DNA of 64,000 nt from Delphinus delphis (Eukaryota; Chordata; Mammalia; Artiodactyla; Delphinidae): assembly GCF_949987515.2 (NCBI RefSeq), contig NC_082686.1, forward strand, positions 48,833,559 to 48,897,558, read 5' to 3'. Positions 1-9,682 of the stretch are shown one piece after another (the first letter of the stretch is position 1; the number at the start of each line of letters is the position of its first letter). The notes beneath the pieces were generated by a model, which saw only the letters and a list, made by a program, of their open reading frames with translations, did no database searches and was not told the DNA's origin. A program made the position numbers and the translations under genes.

Positions 1-783
1 GGTCATCATTCTGCTCTTCTCGTCCTTCTTCAGGACCGTGGGGTCTTTAGAGCTGGTCAGTGGAGTCAGCAGGCAGTAATACATCATGGTCTCCAACATG
101 GAAGTCAGATACCATGTATTCAAATGGCATTGCAGGCACATTATGATGTAATTGTGCTAAACCCCAACGACAATTTTGTGGACCTGCAGACAGAAAAAGA
201 GTGGAAAGGCCTTTTAACACAAAATGTTGAGTCTCCTTCCAGAAAAATGGTTCAGACTGAGTGCTTTTTATCTCTCCAGCAGTCTCTCCAATGTATTCCA
301 AAAAGATGCAGCAACACTCCTGAAGAACACATGGCTTATATTTGGGATTACTTCATTTCAAAGGCTGAAGGCAAGGATGTTGCCTTCCTTGTACATGGTT
401 ATGGAGGCTTGGTTTTTATGGACTTGCTTGTTCGTAGAAAGTGGGAAGTAATGAGCAAAGTATATGCTGTTGCACTTATTGACTCTGAACATCACGTAGG
501 ACACCAGCTGGGGAGTGACATCCAGTTATTAGCATGGATAAAGCACCACTGCCGTGAATGGGTGACAAGTCCAAAGCCTTTGGATAAACCTGCAGCTACT
601 GTTTTGAAAAAGGAGTTTCCCACGGTTTCTGCTGGTACAGAAGAACACAACTTAGCCCCTTCCTCTAGCCTTCAGTCAATTTTTAAATACTTCAGAAAAT
701 CTTTGAAAGCCAAAGCAGCTATTAATTTCTCTCGAGTGCCCATAGTAACTAGAAGCTCCACAAAAAGAAAGCAAAGTGCTTAA
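1..783 (+). CDS. FAM172B: FAM172B-like (ARB2B) protein, C-terminal part, intronless
   Basis: Frame 1 is open from the first base to TAA at 781-783, giving 260 codons; the N terminus lies off the left edge. The protein resembles the Arb2-type alpha/beta-hydrolase fold of FAM172A, a cotranscriptional/splicing-linked protein. RAGQW is at residues 19-23, VIVLNPND at about 47-54 and TPEEHMAYIWDYF at about 107-119. VHGYGGLVF follows where FAM172A has HSYGG, and ALIDSEHHVGHQ and VSAGT lie further on. The serine of the GxSxG nucleophile elbow is glycine here, and the HG of FAM172A's LIHGSG is QD, so hydrolase activity is unlikely. FAM172A spreads this stretch over several exons, so one continuous frame suggests a retroposed origin (inference). 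The human counterpart at this locus is classed as a pseudogene. The tail ends in KRKQSA, not the ER-type HEEL of FAM172A. An internal ATG at 124 is not a credible start because homology continues upstream of it. Confidence 0.8.
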   Translation, partial: GHHSALLVLLQDRGVFRAGQWSQQAVIHHGLQHGSQIPCIQMALQAHYDVIVLNPNDNFVDLQTEKEWKGLLTQNVESPSRKMVQTECFLSLQQSLQCIPKRCSNTPEEHMAYIWDYFISKAEGKDVAFLVHGYGGLVFMDLLVRRKWEVMSKVYAVALIDSEHHVGHQLGSDIQLLAWIKHHCREWVTSPKPLDKPAATVLKKEFPTVSAGTEEHNLAPSSSLQSIFKYFRKSLKAKAAINFSRVPIVTRSSTKRKQSA

Positions 784-1240
784 GTTACTTTTTTGCCATC
801 TAAGATTGTTTTGTCCCACTGAAACTTTGCTAATGTAGATGCTAGAAGAAAAAGAATACTTCCAACTCATAGGCAGTATGTTCTGGCTTGAAATTTGATT
901 TGTTAACTCTTTTAAAAAGTGAGTATGTTCTCTTCCGTAGCCTATTGATGAACCAGGAAGTCAGTCAGTACTATCATTAATATTTTACAGTATTAGTCAA
1001 ATTAAGAGTAGTCTAGTTAGAGGATCTTCTTTTGAAAAGATTTCTCAGTTTCATAGAATGACACCAAAACTGTAGTTGATAGAAATTAAAGACTAAGTCA
1101 GTGTTTGACTTCTGCATTCTTAATGCTGTATTAAAAATATAAGTGAACATAAAAATTAAACATCATAAGCAACTCCATTCTTTGTATGTTTGTGAGTTTT
1201 TTTGTTTATGTTTGTTGATCTCGTGTGTGTGTTTACTCAT
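784..1240 (+). other. Probable 3' UTR and flank of the FAM172B-like gene
   Basis: AT-rich sequence follows the stop codon, with no coding signal. An ATTAAA hexamer at about 1086-1091 could serve for polyadenylation. No interspersed repeat was recognised. Confidence 0.35.
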
Positions 1241-1244
1241 ACCT

Positions 1245-1590
1245 TCAGCTAATATTTGAGTGTCTACTATGTACTAGTCAATACTAGTGTTGGGCACACT
1301 GGCAAACAAGGCCAACGTTGCCTTTAACCTTATTTGGAGTTCACAATGAACAACAAATTGCAAGTGTGAAGAGTGTTAAGAAATAAAGGGTGTCATAGAA
1401 CATCTAGCATGAGAGCTAACAGCCTTGGGGTTCAGGAAATACTCCCTGAGAAAATGATGCCTAGTTTGAAGAACAATAGTAGTTATCTGGAAAAACTAAG
1501 TCATAGGCAAAGGAATCACATGTGCAAAAGTCCTAAGGCAGGAGGAAGAAGTCCAGTTCAGCTGGAACTAAAAGATTATGGGGAGTAGTG
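1245..1590 (+). repeat. Ancient interspersed repeat fragment, family not assigned
   Basis: The stretch carries the widespread mammalian wording of the type 'tactatgt..cagtc..ctagtgttgggcacac' and, at about 1520-1550, 'acatgtgcaaaagtcctaaggcagg'. A continuation of the same old repeat ('ggaagccattggatggtttt') reappears at about 2519, on the far side of two younger insertions. A short open frame here is by chance. Confidence 0.45.
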
Positions 1591-1609
1591 ATAAAGAAAA
1601 AATTTTTCA

Positions 1610-2067
1610 TGACATGCATTAAAGACAGTAAGGAAGATTTATTCAAAAGGGATTGCTGCAATGGGGGTTTTGTAGTAGGGGAGAGAGATTGGGCTCAACT
1701 CCAAACACAAGGACAAGGGTGGGGCGGGGCAGTTATAACCAAGTAGCAGGGTGAGGGTCAGTGAATGGAAAACTACTAAGTAAAAACATTAGGGATAATA
1801 GATATTCTTGCTAGACTGACTCAACAGGATTCTTACTGAAGGCGGGCCAGGGGTGGTAAGATATTGACAGTGGAGGATGAGGAATTTTATCAGATATAAT
1901 AGAGGACGTTCAGATACCAAAGGTGAGATTTTCACTAACTGACTCAGCATAATTCCTACTAAAACTGGACTAAGCAGACCCAGGGCAGAGCCCAATGTCA
2001 GAGCCTAGTCAAGAGGAGGGCTCAGAGGAGCCAGACTCTGATTTGGTAAAGGAGAGAGGTTTTGTCA
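1610..2067 (+). repeat. LTR-like element, copy 1, family not assigned
   Basis: The element begins TGACA and ends TGTCA, a 5-base inverted terminus of the TG...CA type. It shares ordered blocks with 4601-4970 in the same orientation: 'gtaaggaaga' near the left end, 'ctcaactccaaa', 'caggattctta/gct..aa' and 'gagggctcaga'. It interrupts an older repeat. I read it as a solo LTR of an endogenous retrovirus-type element. No internal viral genes are visible. Confidence 0.5.
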
Positions 2068-2147
2068 GTAGCTGCAAAGTTAAGTTAGAGAAATAAACAG
2101 GCAGCTTATTCAAGGCTGCAATGTCCATGTTAAGAATTTTTACTTTA

Positions 2148-2487
2148 GGACTTCCCTGGTGGCGCAGTGGTTAAGAATCCGCCTGCCAATGCAGGGCACA
2201 CGGCTTCAAGCCCTGGTCTGGGAAGATCCCACATGCCGTGGAGCAACTAAGCCCGTGTGTCACAACTACTGAGCCTGCACTCTAGAGCCCACAAGCCACA
2301 ACTACTGAGCCCGCATGCCACAACTACTGAAGCCCGTGTGCCTAGAGCCCATGCTCCACAACAGGAGAAGCCACAGCAATAATAAGCCCACACACTGCAA
2401 CGAAGAGTGGCCACTGCTCACCACAACTACAGAAAGCCCATGCAGCAACGAAGACCCAACACAGCCAAAAATAAATAAATTTTAAAA
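2148..2487 (+). repeat. CHR-2-type SINE, long form
   Basis: A tRNA-derived head contains the A-box-like 'ggtggcgcagtgg'. It is followed by the repeated 'cacaactactgagcc' units and an AAATAAATAAA tail. Target-site duplications of the form 'aagaattttt..acttta' lie at 2132-2147 and 2488-2505. Confidence 0.9.
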
Positions 2488-2518
2488 AGAATTTTTTTTT
2501 ACTTTATTCTAATGACAA

Positions 2519-2680
2519 TGGAAGCCATTGGATGGTTTTAGACAGGAGAATATTATCAGATTTACATTTTATAAGAATATCCCGATTGCAGTTTAGAGAA
2601 TAGATTAGAAGGAGAACAAGCTTGGAAGCCAGGAGACCAAAATAATTTTGGCAGTAGTTTGAGAAATGCTTAATACTTTC
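2519..2680 (+). repeat. Continuation of the ancient repeat interrupted at 1590
   Basis: The wording 'ggaagccattggatggttttagacaggagaatattatcagatt' belongs to the same old repeat family as 1245-1590. Related sequence also occurs at 23085-23340. Confidence 0.4.
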
Positions 2681-2689
2681 TTTCAATTG

Positions 2690-2845
2690 AAGTGTAGTTG
2701 ATTTACAGCATTGTGTTAGTATTAGGTATACAGTAAAATGATTCCGTTTTTTTGAGGATTATATTCCATTATAGTTTATTACAAGATATTGAATATAATT
2801 CCCTGTGCTATACAATAAATCCTTGTTGCATCTCTATTTATGTAT
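2690..2845 (-). repeat. L1 3' end fragment
   Basis: The reverse of the L1 3' UTR is visible: 'gaagtgtagttgatttacagcattgtgttagt' through 'gaatataattccctgtgctatacaataaatccttgttg'. The same segment occurs on + at 56800-57005 and on - at 43285-43625. Confidence 0.8.
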
Positions 2846-2990
2846 AATATTGAGTTGGCCAAGAAGTTTGTTTGGGCTTTTCTATAACATCTTATAGATG
2901 TTACATTTGAAAAACTGACTCTGCCATATCTAATAGGACATACAAATTTTTCTGTACATAGCTCTTTCTAGTGTCTTCCTAGTGTTCTTA

Positions 2991-3132
2991 TTCCTAGTTT
3001 TGGGGGTTTTGTTTTTTGTTTTTTGTCTGCTCCGTGCAGCATGCGGGATCTTAGTTCCCCAACCAGGGATCAACCCGTGCCCCCTGCAGTGGAAGCGTGG
3101 ATTCTCAACCACTGGACCGCCAGGGAAGTCCC
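2991..3132 (-). repeat. CHR-1-type SINE, short form
   Basis: A poly-T-led reverse copy ends in 'ccactggaccgccagggaagtccc'. Target-site duplications 'tcctagtgtt' lie at 2977-2990 and 3133-3145. Confidence 0.85.
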
Positions 3133-3170
3133 TCCTAGTGTTTTTTTAACCTAGTATACACTACAATTCC

Positions 3171-3526
3171 TGTTATGGACTGAATGTTTGTGTCCCCGCC
3201 AAAATTCATGGTGAAATCTTAATCCCCAACGTGATGGTATTAGGAGGTGGGGTGTTTGGGAGGTGATTACGTCATGAGGGTAGAGCCCTCACGAATGAGA
3301 TTAGTACTTTTATGAAAGAAACCCCAGAAAGCTCCCTTCTACAATGTGAGACACAGTGAGAACACAGCCATCTATGAAGCAGGAAGCAGGCCTTCACCAG
3401 ACACTGAATCTTCTGGTGCCTCGATCATGGACTTCCCAGTGTCTAGAACTGTGAGAAATAAATATTTGTTGTCTAAGCCTCCCAGTCTATGATACTCTGT
3501 TATAGCAGCCTGAACAGACTATGACA
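3171..3526 (+). repeat. MLT1/MST-type MaLR solo LTR
   Basis: The LTR runs from TGTTATGGACTGAATG to GAACAGACTATGACA and contains the family's 'ggtattaggaggtgggg' and 'gtgagaaataaat' segments. A perfect 5-base duplication, attcc, flanks it at 3166-3170 and 3527-3531. It is a complete solo LTR of a non-autonomous ERVL-MaLR element. Confidence 0.88.
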
Positions 3527-3654
3527 ATTCCTTAACAGTATAGACATAATATCTCAAATTTCTCTTTCTGCACCATGTCTTGAGTGGCATAATGAAAAAA
3601 AAACAAAAAGCACTGAATTGTAAATCAGGATATGCAGATTTTAAATGACTCCCA

Positions 3655-3790
3655 GGGGGAATCCCCTGGCAGTCTAGTGGTTAGGACTTGGTGCTTTCAC
3701 TGCCTCGGGCCTGGGATCAATCCCTGGTGGAGGAACTAAGATCCCAAAAGCCATGAGGTGCAGCCAAAAATAATAAATAAATAAATAAAT
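3655..3790 (+). repeat. CHR-1-type SINE, short form
   Basis: The copy reads 'ccctggcagtctagtggttaggactt' through 'gaggtgcagccaaaaataataaataaataaat'. Target-site duplications 'taaatgactcc(c/t)ag' lie on both sides (3642-3654 and about 3790-3803). Confidence 0.85.
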
Positions 3791-4213
3791 AAATGACTCC
3801 TAGCATTGGATAAACCAGTTCCTCTCTCCCAGCCTGCATTTCCCATTGTGTAAATAAGTTGAGCTTTAGAAGTCTCTACCAACACAGATAGTCTATCTAG
3901 AATGTATTTAATGCACTTACTGTGAAAAGCACCAAAAAAGTAAAAAAAAAGTGTTGCCATAAAAACTATTTTGTCTTATATTTAACTAACTGAACGTTGA
4001 TGTTTCTCATAACCCCCAATTTACTATTTAATGTGGTAGTCAGGTGTATTAGTTATCTATTGCTACATATTAGATTACCCCCAAAACTTGGTGACTTAAA
4101 ACAACAAACATTTATTATCTCACAGCTTCTGTTGGTCAGGAATTCAGGAGCAGCTTAATTGGGTGATTCTGGTTCAGGATCCCTCAGAAGAGCACACTCA
4201 AGACTGTCTGAAG

Positions 4214-4490
4214 GGCTTTCCTGGTGGCACAATGGTTAAGAATCCACCTGCCAATGCAGGGGACATGAGTTTGAGCCCTGGTCCAGGAAGATCCCACGTG
4301 CCACAGAGCAAGTAAGCCCATGCGCCACAACTACTGAGCCTGCGTGCCACAACTACTGAAGCCCACCGCAATGAGAAGCCCACGCACCGCAACGAAGAGT
4401 GGTGCCGGCTCGCTGCAACTAGAGAAAGCCCACGCGCAGCAACGAAGACCCAACGTGGCCATAAATAAATAAATTTATTTTTAAAAAAAA
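4214..4490 (+). repeat. CHR-2-type SINE, long form
   Basis: The SINE is flanked by a perfect 13-base target-site duplication, agactgtctgaag, at 4201-4213 and 4491-4503. The tail is AAATAAATAAATTTATTTTTAAAAAAAA. It is inserted into the older LTR-type repeat. Confidence 0.93.
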
Positions 4491-4600
4491 AGACTGTCTG
4501 AAGCTGCAGTGATCTAAAGCTGGGCTGGCTGTTGGCAGGAGGCCTCAGTAACTCGCTATATGGACTTCTTCCATAGGCTGCTTCTATTAAAAACTTAACC

Positions 4601-4970
4601 TGACACTTGTTCAAATGGTAAGGAAGACTTTACTCAAGACTATTGCAGTTAGGGACATTGCAATAGGGAACAGAGATCAGGCTCAACTCCAAAACAATAA
4701 AGATAGCTAGGAGCAGAGTGGAGATATCAGTGGATGGAAAACTAAGAGACCTCAACGGTAGAGAGATTCTTGCTAAAGGCAGGACAAGGGCTTTGATATG
4801 AAGAGTGAGGAGTGAGAAACTTGATAATATATCAAGGTTGGGGGATGACTTAGCAGGATTCTTGCTAAAATTGACCTATGCAATCTCACAGAAGGTCAAG
4901 GTCAAGGACTAATCCCAGGAGAGGGCTCAGAAGAGCCTAACTAAAGTCTGGTCAAGGAGAGTCTTTGTCA
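4601..4970 (+). repeat. LTR-like element, copy 2, family not assigned
   Basis: Same family and orientation as 1610-2067, with TGACA and TGTCA termini. Shared blocks include 'gtaaggaagact', 'gctcaactccaaa', 'gatgacttagcaggattcttgctaaa' and 'gagagggctcagaagagcc'. It is about 88 bases shorter than copy 1. It lies inside the older repeat 4045-5200, so it is the younger of the two. The exact left end is uncertain: the preceding 18 bases do not belong to the host repeat. Confidence 0.5.
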
Positions 4971-5205
4971 CTTGAATGTCCTCACAACATGGCAGCTAGC
5001 TTCCCACAGGATGAATCATCCAGGTGAATAAGCAAGCCAGAAACTGCACCGCCTTTTATGACCTACTCTCTGAAGTTGTATACTGGTCTACTTTTTTCCT
5101 ATTTGTTGGACATGAGTCACTAAGTTCAAGGGAAGAGGAATTAGACTCCACCTCGTGAGAGAGTGTCAAAGAATTTGGAGACATATTTTAGACTACCACA
5201 TCAGA

Positions 5206-5828
5206 AATGATGCCAACTGAAATTAATGGTATAGCAGCTCAACTCAATTGTTGCTTATAAGATTATCTTGGTCTGGGAGCATTTTTATCCTGTTTTAAAG
5301 TTTTTCTTGTTTTGATAAACAGCTGTGTATTTAGAAACTGGTTTCCTCTTTCTCTGCAAGACATCAGAATTTTTGCCACAAATACTTGTGTTGAAAATAA
5401 AGTTTATTTTAATTTTCTCTCCTAGGGTCACCCTAAACTATTCCCTTACTCTGACTTCCGATGTTGCTCTATTTTAGCAGCTTGAAGTCAAAAAAGGATA
5501 TCTCCAGATTTTTGGCTATAAGCTGCAGACCAGAGATGTGTCCTGATAGAGAAAAGACTGATAAGGGAGGACTGCAGGAAAATCCTAAGACTTTCTGACA
5601 TCAGTATGTGATAACTTTTCCCCTTCTTGTGGAAAATAGAAGTAATAGGCTATGATCATTGTAAGCGAAGTACACCAAGATTTGTCTGTCACTTCCCAAT
5701 ACCAGACTAAACATATTAAAATTTTAACAAAGAAAAAAAGAACATACTGTGAATTCACTGTGGGAAATCTCTGTTAAAAAAGACAGCAAGAAAGTCTCTT
5801 ACTTCCTTTTCAATGCTTCTTCAAAAGC
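5206..5828. other. Spacer with no recognised feature
   Basis: AT-rich, no open frame of note and no repeat identified. Confidence 0.4.
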
Positions 5829-6012
5829 AGCAGTTCTCTAACTTTAAAGTACATCAGGATAACCTGGAGGTCTTAAAGACTGCTAGGTATCACTGCCAAA
5901 GTTTCTGATTCAGGAGAATTGGTAGGTGGGGCCCCAAAATTTGCCTTTTAACTAGTTTCTAGGTGATACTGATGCTGCTGGTCTGGGGATCCCACTTTGT
6001 GAACCACTGTTA
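5829..6012 (+). repeat. MER5A-type hAT-Charlie DNA transposon fossil
   Basis: The sequence follows the MER5A pattern in order: 'cagttctctaactttaaagtacatcaggataacctgg', 'tttctgattcaggag', 'ggtggggcccc', 'aggtgatactgatgctgctggtctgggg' and 'gtgaaccactg'. The terminal segments are inverted relative to each other. Confidence 0.85.
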
Positions 6013-6189
6013 GGAAGATTAGGGGTGGCCAGGGAGGTAATAACGTTAAGTCTATCTCATGTGAGGTAAAAGGGATCATATAAGATAGACTGATATCACT
6101 ATAAATCATGACGCCCAAACTGAATTAGACCATAAACACTGCCTAACAACATGACTGTCATTCCCTAGTCAGCTCACACTTCGTTCTTT

Positions 6190-6415
6190 CTTTTTTTAAT
6201 TGTGATTTTAAGAAACACACACGTTTACCATATTAACAATTTTTAAGCTCAGTAGTGTTAAGTATATTCGTGTTGTGCAACAGATTTCCAGAACTTTTTC
6301 ACCTTGCAAAACTGAACTGTTATACCCACTAAACAAATCCTTGTTTTCACCACCACCCTCCTAGTCCCTGGTAAACACAATTCTACTTTCTGCTTCTACT
6401 GTTGACACAAATAAT
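6190..6415 (-). repeat. L1 3' region fragment
   Basis: Reverse L1 wording is visible: 'cagtagtgttaagtatattcgtgttgtgcaac', 'ccagaactttttcaccttgcaaaactgaact' and 'ctggtaaacacaattctactttctg'. Confidence 0.65.
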
Positions 6416-6670
6416 CAACAATCAAACTATAATAAGTAATAGAAAAGAGTTTTATTAGAACCAAACTGAGGACTATAGCCTGGGAGGCAGCCTCTCAGCT
6501 ATTTATCCTTATCTTCGAAGAGGACATTCTTTATCTTAATGGTTAAAGTAGATGTGCTGTATAAGTGTTTGACAGGCCGTAAGTCAGGCTGTGTTTCAGT
6601 TCACACAAAGTTCAGGCAGAACCACGTATAAGCCAGAATGACTTCCCTATACTGCAATACGTGAAAAACT
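6415..6670 (-). repeat. Cetartiodactyl ERV LTR fragment (tentative)
   Basis: The stretch 'aaagagttttattagaaccaaactgaggactatagcctgggaggcagcctctcag' resembles the reverse of an endogenous-retrovirus LTR with its polyadenylation end (AATAAAACTCTTT-like in reverse). There are no internal viral genes. The assignment is by recall of similar even-toed ungulate LTRs. Confidence 0.45.
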
Positions 6671-7160
6671 TCTCCATCACTGAGAGTGTCACATTCACTC
6701 TTCATAACAATTTGAAACCTTCTCCCATTCTTCGCTCTCCAGAGATTCTCAGCTGACTACCTCTTTCACAGAAATGGGAACTCTAAAATTACAAGTGCCA
6801 TATCTACAAACTGGTTTCCATCCCCACCTAAGTTTCTTCCCTTCTTCCTGTTACAAAGGAAGTGGTATTTCCTCCTCCTATCCAAGACCAGTTCCCTCCA
6901 TCTGTCCTCTGAATCCCATCTCTTTCAATCTTCTGAGGAAGTTCACCCTTCTCAACCTTTCTTTCCTTATTCCCTTGCTAACAATCCCATCAGCTGGTCA
7001 AGTCTCTCCCAGGCACAGTAAAAATAACAAAAATTTCCTGGACACCACACCGGAGGCTGAGCCTACCGAATATTGCCTCTGCCAAGATTCATAAAAACGT
7101 TTAACCTTGATGACTCAATTTTCTCATATTCCACTCATCCCTTACCCACTCTCACCTGGC
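6670..7160. other. Upstream flank of TRMT10C, no recognised feature
   Basis: A pyrimidine-rich stretch (about 6720-7000, many CTTCC/TTCC runs) precedes the TRMT10C promoter. Open frames of 100-140 codons here have no recognisable domains and are not called as genes. Confidence 0.4.
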
Positions 7161-7229
7161 TTCAGCCCCCAAACCTCACAACGCGGTCTCAATAGTCTTT
7201 GTATTGCTACTGTCAGTGAATGTTTTTCA

Positions 7230-7372
7230 CCCTGCGTTGCACGACAGCGCTGCTTTCCAGGCCGGAAGGCTTGCCCCTTTGGCATGACGTCATATGGCAG
7301 CGCCGGAAGGAGGGGAAGAGATTTCCGGCTGCGGGTCTCGGGTCAACGACGGATACTGTGTAGAGTGATAGG
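7230..7372 (+). promoter_or_regulatory. TRMT10C: TRMT10C promoter and first exon region
   Basis: A CpG-containing block holds a palindromic cAMP-response element TGACGTCA at 7285-7292. ETS-type CCGGAAG sites lie at 7262-7268 and 7303-7309, and a reverse TTCCGG at 7323-7328. No TATA box is seen. A splice donor, GATAG|GTAATC, ends the presumed non-coding exon 1 at 7371. This matches a housekeeping-type promoter for a nuclear-encoded mitochondrial gene. The transcription start is inferred, not visible. Confidence 0.6.
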
Positions 7373-8336
7373 TAATCTGTGGGTCAGGTGCAACGCGGAA
7401 CCCTGGGCAGCATTTCCCGGCAGAATCCTGCGTCCTCTGGGGTTCCTTGTGGTTTGCACCGGCCGGAGCCACTGTCTTTGCACTCCTGGTACGGGCGGGT
7501 TTCTTGTCTCCCAGTGTGTGTGGTGAGGTGGGAGGATGCGGGAGACCTAACATACGCATACCGGAGCTTGTGCGTTAAGAAGGCCCACAGATAAGAGGAA
7601 GCCTAGTGATTTAATAAACTATAAGTACAGTACCTGGGACGAGAGCAGTGTTTCCCAAAATGATATCCTTGTTCCCCTTTTAAATATTTGGGGGTTTTGT
7701 TTCTTTGATATCCTAAAAATATTTACCATTTACAAAGACAAAACTCAAAAGACTTTTTCCGAAATCAGTGTTTCTCGTATTGGGACTGAGAACTCTCGGT
7801 TAACTATTTCGAGGAGTATGAAGGAAATTGTATTTTCTTTAAAAGGTGTCTGAACGCGTTTTAAATGTGAGAAGCATTGACCCGGAGTATTTAATCGAAA
7901 AATACTTGAATGATAAATGTGAACTATATACTGCCAAACATTGGGTTCGATGTTACTATAAATACAGTCCTTGTCCTGATAGAGTTTACCACATAGTGGG
8001 GCTAATAAGTAGCCAGGAAATTACAATGCAGTGTTACAAGCACTATGGTGCAGAAGTACAGGGTGCTAAAAGGTCTAATAGGAATACTTGATCTAAAGTT
8101 TGAAGTGACAGATAGCTAGAGATGTAGCTGAAGAGGTAAGCAAATGGTGATTTTGTGAAAAAAGTTTATAAGCCATATATATAAGTTCAGATTTTAACCT
8201 GGCAGCAGTGAGTTTTAAAATACACATTGAGGATGATGTGAGTGTATTGATCAGATCTGCAGTAGCTCCAAATGGCTTAGAGATGAAGGAGAGCAAATCT
8301 AGAGGCTAGCAGATACAATTAAGAAAATGAGGTTGA

Positions 8337-8471
8337 GGGAATTCCCTGGCAGCCCAGTGGTTGGGACTGCGTGCTCTCACTGCAGAGGGCCCGGGTACCA
8401 TCACTGGTCGGGGAATTAAGATCCTGCAAGCTGTGCAGCACAGCCTCCCGCCTCCAAAAGAAAAAAAAAGA
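8337..8471 (+). repeat. CHR-1-type SINE, short form
   Basis: The copy is flanked by a perfect 17-base duplication, taagaaaatgaggttga, at 8320-8336 and 8472-8488. The copy is complete and ends in AGAAAAAAAAAGA. Confidence 0.93.
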
Positions 8472-8529
8472 TAAGAAAATGAGGTTGAAGAGAAGTGACT
8501 GGATTAGAGAAGTATTTAGAAACTAAATA

Positions 8530-8800
8530 AATATAACTCAAATTAGGAATGGAGGGTGTGAGAGGGGACAGTTATGAAATGACTCCCAGTTTCTGCCTTT
8601 AGCAAATGGATGGATAGTAGTGTCCCTCCCTGAAATAACGCAGAAGGAGAAGCAGATTGGGAAGGGAAGGGAGACAGATTTCAGTTTGTTGCATTTGAGG
8701 TGTCATCTGGTACATGGTGATCAAAGTCAAGGAGGTAGATCAGAGTTCATAGGGAAAATGTTTAGATTGAAAAAAGGGCTAAGGACAGAACTCAGAAGCA
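8530..8800 (+). repeat. Ancient repeat fragment, family not assigned
   Basis: The wording 'gtgtgagaggggacagttatgaaatgactcccagtttctgcctttagcaaatggatggatag' resembles the same old mammalian repeat seen at 1245-1590 and 23085-23340. Confidence 0.35.
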
Positions 8801-9682
8801 CATCCACCTTGTGTGTGTTGGGGGTGTGGGGGGAATGGCTCTGAGCATCATTGCACAGGTCAGAGACCCAGGAGCATGCAGCGTCATTAAATGAAGCCAA
8901 GGGAAGAAGGAACTTTTCAAGTATTTTAGTTGCATTTGGTGAAAAGTTGAATTCCTTTTTTTGCTTCAAGTCCAGCACTAGTTTCACATCTTTAAGCATC
9001 TTCATTGTTTTGTGGACATCCAGACCTTTAGGATAAAATTGTGGAGCTTATATATATTTGCCCTAATTTTGGATATTTTGTTTGGCAATAACTTTATTTG
9101 CTGTAAAGTCTAAATTGGAGAAGGGAGGTTTTATTTTTTTTTTAATCAGTAGATCTCTCTATATTTCTATTTTGAAAACATATAAGGGCATTGGTACAGC
9201 AGCTGCTAAGTGCTTTTTACTAGTTGCCATTTTCTGTAACTTTTCTGCCCTTTGTCTTCATGTATTGCTTGTTAAGGGTCTTGTGTTTGGGTCTGTATCT
9301 GGGCTTAGTAGAAAGTGGAGAAGAATACAGCACCATAATCTCAGCCATATAGTGGTACATAACTTTGTTATCCAGTAACATTGATCTTCTGGGTCCCTAG
9401 ATACAAATCTGAAAAGGATCTTCAAGGTATCCTTTTGCCTAAAACAATAGTGAAGTTCATATCTAAAATAAGAACCCAAATAAGTTTTGAACTTTTTGCC
9501 TAGTGAATGATCACAGGCTCTAGGCCACAGGAGTCTAAGAAAAATTAATGGTGCAAAAATAAGTTGGACTAAGATTCCACTTTATGTTTCAGAAATAAAT
9601 TGCATTTTGGTATCTCAAATTTATACTTGCACAGTTACTTGAGAGGTTTTTAACTTTTCATTACATTTTTCTTTTTTTATAG

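Larger units (their letters stand above)
4045..5200 (+). repeat. Old LTR-type repeat, split by two later insertions
   Basis: The host repeat starts TGTATTAGTTATCTATTGC and ends GACTACCACA. Near-identical pentamers flank it: tcagg (4040-4044) and tcaga (5201-5205). It is interrupted by a SINE at 4214-4490 and by the LTR-like element at 4601-4970, after which 'cttgaatgtcctcacaacatggcagc' resumes. The family name was not assigned; an ERVL/MaLR LTR fits. Confidence 0.55.
7372..9682 (+). other. TRMT10C: TRMT10C intron 1
   Basis: The donor is at 7372-7373 (GTAATC) and the acceptor TTTTTTTATAG ends at 9682. Inside are one CHR-1 SINE (8337-8471) and otherwise old or unidentified sequence. A GTG-initiated open frame at 7846-8094 has no recognised homology and probably no function. 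Confidence 0.6.

Noticed and set aside
124..783. ATG at 124 as the start of the FAM172B-like gene
   Set aside because: Homology to FAM172A continues in frame upstream to base 1, so this ATG is internal.
4198..4614. 138-codon minus-strand open frame
   Set aside because: It is the antisense of a CHR-2 SINE. Similar '[17 protein letters not shown]' translations recur at every such SINE.
6774..7526. Two consecutive + frames of 106 and 139 codons upstream of TRMT10C
   Set aside because: Low-complexity pyrimidine-rich sequence and promoter CpG sequence; no splice or homology support.
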